Shown here one piece after another: positions 15,083-20,538 of a stretch of DNA of 29,588 nucleotides. How positions within the stretch are numbered: the stretch's first letter is position 1; each line of letters begins with the position of its first letter. The translations under genes and the position numbers were made by a program. The notes beneath the pieces were generated by a model. That model searched no databases. It was not told the DNA's origin and saw only the letters and a list, made by a program, of their open reading frames with translations. This DNA is from an uncultured Bacteroidota bacterium (lineage in GTDB: Bacteria > Bacteroidota > Bacteroidia > UBA7662): contig CAIVQI010000061.1 in the NCBI GenBank assembly GCA_903908015.1, positions 1-29,588 on the forward strand, read 5' to 3'.

Positions 15083-17526
15083 TGAAATTCCGTGAAATTA
15101 TTTTGATTGTTTTGAATGAACTGATGGCTCTTGTCGGTGATCAACAGTCGTTTCCGGGACCATTTTTGGTGGCTATCAAACAGCAAAACCCCTATTCCTA
15201 GGTCGGGACGCATAGATTCCAACAGAACTGAATGTCCGGTATAGGCACGGGACTGCAGGCGCGCATTGGTTGGGGGTTGGTAACTTCCATTCACATCGCC
15301 GTAACACAATACGTTAATATTTAGGGAGTCTCGGTTGCCGGACGTTCCCAATACCACCGAATCCTGCCCCAATGCCCAGTCACCCACGCTGTAACTGTTC
15401 ACCAGCACGGCAAACCGCCGAGAAATGTTGAGCGCATCCGTAGAATTTAGCTGTGTACTTCCATTCACGTCGGCCGCTTTGAAGTTAAGTCCCGTCAGGG
15501 TAATAAGATTGGTGAAATGGCGCGAAACGAAGAGTGCGTCTGTGGCGTTCACGCCACCCCAAGGTTTGGCCGTCTGAATCTTCAACGTATAAACTCCCGG
15601 GTCGGTTTGGGGGATGTCGTAGGTTCCGTTGCTTTGAACGGGCGCGCTGTACCTCAATTGCTGGCCTTGCCACAATTGCAGGGTGGTATTGGTCATCGGT
15701 GTCTGCGCCGAATTGAGGTATCGCAGCTGTCCACCCAGGCCACCACAAGTTTGTGTTACAAAAGAGCCTCCAGTCAGAGCTGGACATCCCAAAACATTCC
15801 CCACACTATCGGCAATCTCTGTTAGCGAACTCACCCAGTCGATGCGACCGCTGCCTGCCGACCGGACCCTGAATCGGAGGTTAAACAAGCGCGCGGTCGA
15901 ACTGCTGGGGGTAAAGGACAAAATATTGAACCAAGCCAGGTAAAATCTATCCTGATTGTTGTTATATACTAAATTACTTCCCTGAAGTTGAGGGTGAACA
16001 TCTTGAATGGCCAGATACTGTAAGCGGGATGTATCATATTGTAAGACCATGGACAATGCCCCAAAATGACTGACATTCGATACATCTACAGCCACCAGCA
16101 CTTCAGAATTCACACAAAATAGCGGCATTTGTAGGCCTAATGCCGGAGGAGACGAGGGCATCACGACATATACGCTATCATCCACACGACACAGCCCTTG
16201 GATGACCGCACAAGAATACCAACCCGAACCGGTGACTTGAATAGAACGGCTGGTATCCCCCGTATTCCACAAATACGTATAGGGTCCGGAGGGTGCAGAT
16301 AAACTGAAGCAGCTGCTGGTGGGTCGGAGGGTATCTGTCGGGAAGATCACCGCGTTGATGGCGGTGGCCGTTACCTGTCCGTTTCCAAACAAGGTCTGCA
16401 CGACATCTCCGGCACTGTTCGCCAATTCACAACCACTGTTGCTCGTGTCGGGCACGAGGGTGGCACTACCATTCACGATGAACCGAAAGTACACCAGCGC
16501 CCCTTGAGGCAGAGTAATGGGCGTTAAAGAAAACCATGCCAGGTAAACAGCATTACCCCCAGCGGGCGCATTGATGATGAGGTTCGTGGTGTTTAGTCCG
16601 GGTATGACATCTTGAAAATCGATGAATTGCAGTTGCTGTACAGGAAACCGCAGCGTCAGTGACACCGCAGAGATGTCCGGAATGGCCGAAACCACATTGA
16701 CCGGCACCCGGATGGTGTCGCCCGGACAAGCCACCATGCTGCCTAGATTGATTTGGGGAAGATTGCCGGCCACGCTGAGGGTGGTGGAACTACTGAAAGC
16801 CGTTTGACCGCAACGATTGTTGATCCGCAGCCGGTACACTGCCCCGTTCAACCCCAATTGTGCCCCGGTGATACTGAGCTGGGCCGTGGTTACCCCCTGG
16901 TATTGGGTGCCGTTTTGAAGATCCGTCCAGCCCGTAGCCAACAACCGCTGCCACCGAAACCCATCGGCACGTACGGCTTGCGCCCCGAGGGTGGCCGAAC
17001 CACCCGGGGGGACCGTCAGCGTTGCCGGTGGCTGCTGAACCCATGCGGGCCCCTGAAGCAGCGACACTCCGCCGGAAGTGTAGGCTACTTGGGGAATCAC
17101 ATCCCCGGCCCCATCCGCAATTTCACAAACGGAGGTGTCGAAAACGAGTGTGCCCGGTGCTAACATGACAAATGTCAACAGCATGACAGGCGACCCTGAC
17201 GTCAGGGTAATTGGCTGAATATTGTACCACCCTATGTACAAAGCCCCCCCGGGCGCGGGCGCATTGGCGATGGTTTGACCCAGACCGGGCAAGATGTTGT
17301 TTTCCAATCCCACATAACGAAGCGCTGCATTGGGGTAATTGATGCGCAGCGAGATGGCTGCGATATTCCCAACAGTTGTGAATGATTGCAGGGGCACCCG
17401 CACGGTATCCCCGATGCAGCCCGTAACCTGTCCGAGACCCAACGACACTGCGCTTGAATTTTGAAATCCCAGTATGGAAAAGAGGGCCATGAACAGCCGA
17501 ACACCAATCATACGAAACGTGTACAT
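15079..17526 (-). CDS. Scaffoldin-like protein: three cohesin-like domains plus dockerin-like module
   Basis: The 815-residue secreted protein (signal peptide MYTFRMIGVRLFMALFSILG...) has three cohesin-like domains at roughly residues 25-160, 258-398 and 460-595. Each follows the cohesin order: an opening strand such as GQVTGCIGDTVRVPL or GSMVACPGDTIRVPV, a strand such as ISLRINYPNAALRYVG, a YIGWYNIQPITL- or YLAWFSLTPITL-like strand, and a closing CEIADGAGDVI or CELANSAGDVV loop. Ig/PKD-like spacers separate them. A CnaB-like domain (LRYLNSAQTPM) and a dockerin-like module follow, with WGGVNATDALFVSRHF, loop DVNGSTQLNSTD (686-697) and GDVNGSYQPP (from 743). A basic tail of about 60 residues ends the protein. 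ATG 17526 is preferred to an upstream in-frame ATG (17628), which lies before the likely promoter. Cohesin binding is inferred, not shown. Confidence 0.88.
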   Translation of the reverse strand: MYTFRMIGVRLFMALFSILGFQNSSAVSLGLGQVTGCIGDTVRVPLQSFTTVGNIAAISLRINYPNAALRYVGLENNILPGLGQTIANAPAPGGALYIGWYNIQPITLTSGSPVMLLTFVMLAPGTLVFDTSVCEIADGAGDVIPQVAYTSGGVSLLQGPAWVQQPPATLTVPPGGSATLGAQAVRADGFRWQRLLATGWTDLQNGTQYQGVTTAQLSITGAQLGLNGAVYRLRINNRCGQTAFSSSTTLSVAGNLPQINLGSMVACPGDTIRVPVNVVSAIPDISAVSLTLRFPVQQLQFIDFQDVIPGLNTTNLIINAPAGGNAVYLAWFSLTPITLPQGALVYFRFIVNGSATLVPDTSNSGCELANSAGDVVQTLFGNGQVTATAINAVIFPTDTLRPTSSCFSLSAPSGPYTYLWNTGDTSRSIQVTGSGWYSCAVIQGLCRVDDSVYVVMPSSPPALGLQMPLFCVNSEVLVAVDVSNVSHFGALSMVLQYDTSRLQYLAIQDVHPQLQGSNLVYNNNQDRFYLAWFNILSFTPSSSTARLFNLRFRVRSAGSGRIDWVSSLTEIADSVGNVLGCPALTGGSFVTQTCGGLGGQLRYLNSAQTPMTNTTLQLWQGQQLRYSAPVQSNGTYDIPQTDPGVYTLKIQTAKPWGGVNATDALFVSRHFTNLITLTGLNFKAADVNGSTQLNSTDALNISRRFAVLVNSYSVGDWALGQDSVVLGTSGNRDSLNINVLCYGDVNGSYQPPTNARLQSRAYTGHSVLLESMRPDLGIGVLLFDSHQKWSRKRLLITDKSHQFIQNNQNNFTEFQ

Positions 17527-17572
17527 AAGTTGGGAATGGGGTGGAACAACTGCTTTTAAACGCGATAAAAAA

Positions 17573-17605
17573 CAAAAATATCCAAAAAAACCCCAAAAAT
17601 CCAAT
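17573..17605 (-). promoter_or_regulatory. Candidate promoter of the scaffoldin-amylase-protease operon
   Basis: On the minus strand a -33-like ATTG (17605-17602) is separated by 21 bases from TATTTTTG (17580-17573), which matches TAnnTTTG. The predicted start near 17566 leaves a leader of about 40 bases before ATG 17526. No other good promoter is visible in the operon. Confidence 0.6.
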
Positions 17606-17653
17606 GGCCTTCGTAAATAATCGTCCACGTGTATTTTGGAATCATTTTTCTCC

Positions 17654-17661
17654 TATATTTG
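17654..17661 (+). promoter_or_regulatory. Bacteroidota-type -7 box for tRNA-Val(UAC)
   Basis: TATATTTG matches TAnnTTTG and lies 11 bases before the mature tRNA 5' end. A TTTG upstream is only 15 bases away, shorter than the usual spacing. This promoter is divergent from that of the scaffoldin operon. Confidence 0.6.
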
Positions 17662-17672
17662 CAGTCCCTTTC

Positions 17673-17747
17673 GGGCGCATAGCTCAGCTGGTTCAGAGCA
17701 TCTGCCTTACAAGCAGAGGGTCCGCGGTTCGAACCCGTGTGCGCCCA
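17673..17747 (+). tRNA. tRNA-Val (anticodon UAC)
   Basis: The 75-nucleotide cloverleaf has a fully paired acceptor GGGCGCA/TGCGCCC, D-arm GCTC, anticodon stem TCTGC/GCAGA with loop CTTACAA (anticodon TAC), and T-loop TTCGAAC. The discriminator is A and CCA is not encoded. It shares TAGCTCAG and TGGTTCAGAGCA with the tRNA-Val(GAC) about 7.5 kb away on the other strand. Confidence 0.96.
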
Positions 17748-17760
17748 CATTAAATTCCTC

Positions 17761-17789
17761 AGGGAGTCCACCACCGGGCTCCCTTTTTT
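17761..17789 (+). terminator. Intrinsic terminator after tRNA-Val(UAC)
   Basis: AGGGAG and CTCCCT form a six-pair stem around a 12-base loop, followed at once by a run of T (17784-17789). It lies 14 bases after the tRNA and 19 bases before the flavoprotein start. Confidence 0.8.
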
Positions 17790-17807
17790 GTTGATACGCT
17801 GTTTCTT

Positions 17808-19031
17808 ATGACCCTGACCGCCGATGTGCTTGTTTTAGGGGGGGGTGCTGCCGGATTTTTCGCCGCGGTCAACACCGCTCGATTGAACCCCCGGCTGAAG
17901 GTTGTGGTTGTGGAGAAATCCGCGAAACTGCTGGCCAAAGTGCTTATTTCTGGTGGCGGACGGTGCAATGTCACCCACCATTGCTTTGACAAGGGCACAC
18001 TTGTGGGGCATTATCCCAGGGGCGGCGCCGGGCTCAGGCAAGTTTTTGCGCGATGGGGACCCGAAGAAACCATAGAGTGGTTCGCCAAACGCGGCGTTCC
18101 GCTCAAAACTGAGCTGGATGGGCGAATGTTTCCCACTACCGACCGCTCCGAAACCATTGCCCGATGCTTGTTGCTGGAGGCCGAGAAATATGGCGTGTCT
18201 GTATACCTCAATACCCATTACAACCAAATCGAGTATATCGACGAACAGTTTCAATTACGCGGTCCCCATGGAGCTGCGCGCTGCAAGAAACTCCTTGTCG
18301 CCACTGGAGGCCACCCCAAAGCCGAGGCCTACCAATGGCTTGCGCCCTTGGGGCACAGGATTGTGTCGCCCGTACCCTCCTTATTCACCTTCAATCTACC
18401 CAAACACCCCATCACGGAACTCATGGGTGTTGCCGTGCCTGAAACACGGATCCGATTGCCGGAACTCAAAAAGGAAGTCACCGGACCCCTGTTGATCACA
18501 CATTGGGGACTCAGCGGGCCAGCTGTGTTGCGCCTATCCGCACTGGCTGCACGCGAGCTTCATGATCGGCAATATCACTTTTCGGTGGCCATTCACTGGC
18601 TGCCGTCGCTGCACGAGGAACAAATACGGAATCAGCTGCTGCAGCAACAGTCGGACCGACCCCATGCAGTTGCCGTTCAGTACCTTCCTTTCCCGTTGCC
18701 TACCCGCCTCACTCGATTTCTTGGTGAACGGGCGGGGGTTCTCCCTGATAAACGCTGGATGGAGGTGCGACAGAAAGACATAAACCGCTTGGCTGGCTTG
18801 CTGGCACACGACACCTACGAGGCTAAGGGCAAAACCACCTTCAAAGAGGAGTTTGTGACGGCGGGAGGGGTGCACCTGGGCGACGTGAACCTCACCGATA
18901 TGCAAAGCAAACATGTGCCCGGGTTGTACTTTGCCGGTGAGGTCCTCGACATCGACGGGGTTACCGGCGGCTTCAACTTCCAGTCAGCCTGGAGCACGGG
19001 ATGGGTTGCTGCTATGGGTCTTTTAAAATAA
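17808..19031 (+). CDS. HI0933/YhiN-family FAD-dependent flavoprotein
   Basis: The 407-residue protein matches the HI0933-like flavoprotein family (also labelled BaiN/RdsA or aminoacetone oxidase family). It begins with the FAD-binding Rossmann motif LVLGGGAAGFFAAVNTA, then the family hallmark KVLISGGGRCNVTHH. It ends with GLYFAGEVLDIDGVTGGFNFQ followed by SAWSTGWVA, which closes over the flavin. Length is typical. Most family members lack a settled substrate; some act as NAD(P)H-linked reductases. It follows the tRNA terminator, so a separate or read-through promoter must drive it. Confidence 0.92.
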   Translation: MTLTADVLVLGGGAAGFFAAVNTARLNPRLKVVVVEKSAKLLAKVLISGGGRCNVTHHCFDKGTLVGHYPRGGAGLRQVFARWGPEETIEWFAKRGVPLKTELDGRMFPTTDRSETIARCLLLEAEKYGVSVYLNTHYNQIEYIDEQFQLRGPHGAARCKKLLVATGGHPKAEAYQWLAPLGHRIVSPVPSLFTFNLPKHPITELMGVAVPETRIRLPELKKEVTGPLLITHWGLSGPAVLRLSALAARELHDRQYHFSVAIHWLPSLHEEQIRNQLLQQQSDRPHAVAVQYLPFPLPTRLTRFLGERAGVLPDKRWMEVRQKDINRLAGLLAHDTYEAKGKTTFKEEFVTAGGVHLGDVNLTDMQSKHVPGLYFAGEVLDIDGVTGGFNFQSAWSTGWVAAMGLLK

Positions 19032-19054
19032 ATTCCCTTCGGGTTTGAATCGAT

Positions 19055-19489
19055 CTATTTGTTGAGCTTCCCTAAGCGGGCGGTAGCCTTTACTGTTGTG
19101 GTCTGCATCAGGAACCCAATCCCTAGAATCGGCTTAACCACTTTGGTGGTGTATTGAGGATACAAAATCACGTCATAACCAGAATTGTTGTTCATCATTT
19201 CGTATAGGGCAAAATTAGCTGTAGGGTCGTTTAATGCTTTACCAATAACAGGTAACGACGCCTGGCTGATGCCAGCAGAACTGCTTTCTACTCTTCCAGT
19301 CTTTACCATAAACAAGCGCTCAAAATCGAGCCCAAGGATACGTGTTGAAGTTGCTTCGGCCGACATCTGATCTGAAAATGTGAAGTCAGATTTATCAAAC
19401 TCAACCAAAACATTGGGCTCCCTCAGACTTTTATTGATGCTGGTGCAACTGGAGAACGACACGATTACAATAAGGAGGAAGGTGGGCAA
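19055..19489 (-). CDS. Small putative lipoprotein, function unknown
   Basis: The 144-residue product has a hydrophobic N-terminal segment (FLLIVIVSFSSC) ending in a lipobox-like Cys, so it is probably a lipoprotein. The mature part has no domain I recognise. It contains SAEATSTRILGLDFERLF and a repeated theme of alternating polar and hydrophobic residues ending in a Lys-rich tail. The only in-frame start codon before the lipobox is TTG (19489), which leaves the signal peptide without its usual N-terminal lysine or arginine, so the true start is uncertain. It is convergent with the flavoprotein gene. Confidence 0.7.
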   Translation of the reverse strand: MPTFLLIVIVSFSSCTSINKSLREPNVLVEFDKSDFTFSDQMSAEATSTRILGLDFERLFMVKTGRVESSSAGISQASLPVIGKALNDPTANFALYEMMNNNSGYDVILYPQYTTKVVKPILGIGFLMQTTTVKATARLGKLNK

Positions 19490-19532
19490 TAAAATTGTGT
19501 TTTCAAAAAAATAACTTCTTTTTACTAAACTT

Positions 19533-20363
19533 TCAATGTTTCACCCAGCGGCGGCGATATACTCGATTGAGGAGATTGACCTCGAGCATATAGATGCCGG
19601 GCGACAAATACCGGACGTCGATGCCCTCACCCGGGTGTACCTGTCCACCGCCAACCAAACGTCCACCCGTACTCCATATTCTCCAAGGAAGCAGTTGGTT
19701 TGATGTTTGACTGAAATCAACCCAAAGCATTTCTCTGCATGGGTTGGGGAATACCAATAGTTTATCGGCATCCATCACTGGGTCCACATTTGTGCCCTGA
19801 CCACACTGAATAAAAGTGTAACTCATAATCACGCCCAGGGTTTGAAGGAAATTGGGACAAATTTCGGGGGCGCCTGACACGCAATAATCGCCGGAGGAGG
19901 TTACCAATAACGTATCATCGTTGGCCCCGGGGATGGGTTGTCCGTTTCGTGTCCACTGGATGGAGGTTGTGTAGGGCTGCATGAGGATCAGGATGAGGGT
20001 GTCGCGGCCCAAACACAAAGTGTCGCGCAACCCCACTGTCACTACGACGGGCAACAAAAATACCCAACCATCGACCAGCACCGGAGGCGAGAGTTCATCG
20101 CAACCGTTGAGGCGCGCCCGAACGGTGAACTGACTTCCGGCGTCGACGGCACTGACCACCCGATACTGCAGGGTGTCGCCTGCCAGAAGCTGCCCGTCGC
20201 GGTACCACTGATAGGCATCGTAGACCTGTGTACGGAGCGTATCGGTAGCGCCCGGACACAAAATGACATTGGTGGGGGTGACGGTGGGGTTGTGTGGACA
20301 CTGGGCGCGAAGCATAGGGCTAATGCCTATGGTAGCGATTAAGAATGCAGCAATCCGTTTCAT
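19533..20363 (-). CDS. Secreted Ig/PKD-like protein with type A T9SS sorting domain
   Basis: A 276-residue protein with signal peptide MKRIAAFLIATIGISPMLRA-Q. Two Ig/PKD-like segments follow: the first includes LCPGATDTLRTQVYDAYQWY, the second SIQWTRNGQPIPGANDDTLL. The C-terminal 75 residues form a type A T9SS sorting domain, with LLVFPNPCREMLWVDF, a turn at WSTGGRLV, and YLSPGIYMLEV ending in a basic KH. It should be exported across the outer membrane and released or attached to the surface. The partner or ligand is unknown. It is divergent from the large repeat protein, with a shared 175-base control region. Confidence 0.88.
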   Translation of the reverse strand: MKRIAAFLIATIGISPMLRAQCPHNPTVTPTNVILCPGATDTLRTQVYDAYQWYRDGQLLAGDTLQYRVVSAVDAGSQFTVRARLNGCDELSPPVLVDGWVFLLPVVVTVGLRDTLCLGRDTLILILMQPYTTSIQWTRNGQPIPGANDDTLLVTSSGDYCVSGAPEICPNFLQTLGVIMSYTFIQCGQGTNVDPVMDADKLLVFPNPCREMLWVDFSQTSNQLLPWRIWSTGGRLVGGGQVHPGEGIDVRYLSPGIYMLEVNLLNRVYRRRWVKH

Positions 20364-20417
20364 GATCCGGCTGTTTAATAGGTTTATAAAGATGGATTAG
20401 TCCCATTTTCTGTTGTT

Positions 20418-20446
20418 CAAAGATAAGTAAACCACCCCATCACAAA
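20418..20446 (-). promoter_or_regulatory. Candidate promoter of the T9SS Ig-like protein gene
   Basis: TTTG at 20446-20443 and TATCTTTG at 20425-20418 on the minus strand match the -33 and -7 elements. The spacer is 17 bases, slightly short. The -7 box is a full match to TAnnTTTG, about 55 bases before the ATG. Confidence 0.5.
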
Positions 20447-20489
20447 TTCAGCGTGTTCTTTCAAAGAAGGACAAAAGCCTGATTTTTAA

Positions 20490-20520
20490 TTTGAAGTTTA
20501 ATCTTACCGGTCTATTTTTA
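20490..20520 (+). promoter_or_regulatory. Candidate promoter of the large repeat-protein gene
   Basis: TTTG (20490-20493), a 19-base spacer and TATTTTTA (20513-20520) match -33/-7 spacing. The last -7 base is A instead of G. The predicted start near 20527 gives a leader of only about 12 bases, and it favours the ATG at 20539 over an in-frame TTG at 20530. Confidence 0.55.
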
Positions 20521-20538
20521 ACGAGTTAGTTGAATCTT

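Noticed and set aside
10125..17747. Classical tRNA-associated integrative element
   Set aside because: There is no integrase, no direct repeat of a tRNA 3' end and no mobility gene, and the tRNA 3' ends point away from the operon. Only the flanking arrangement is reported.
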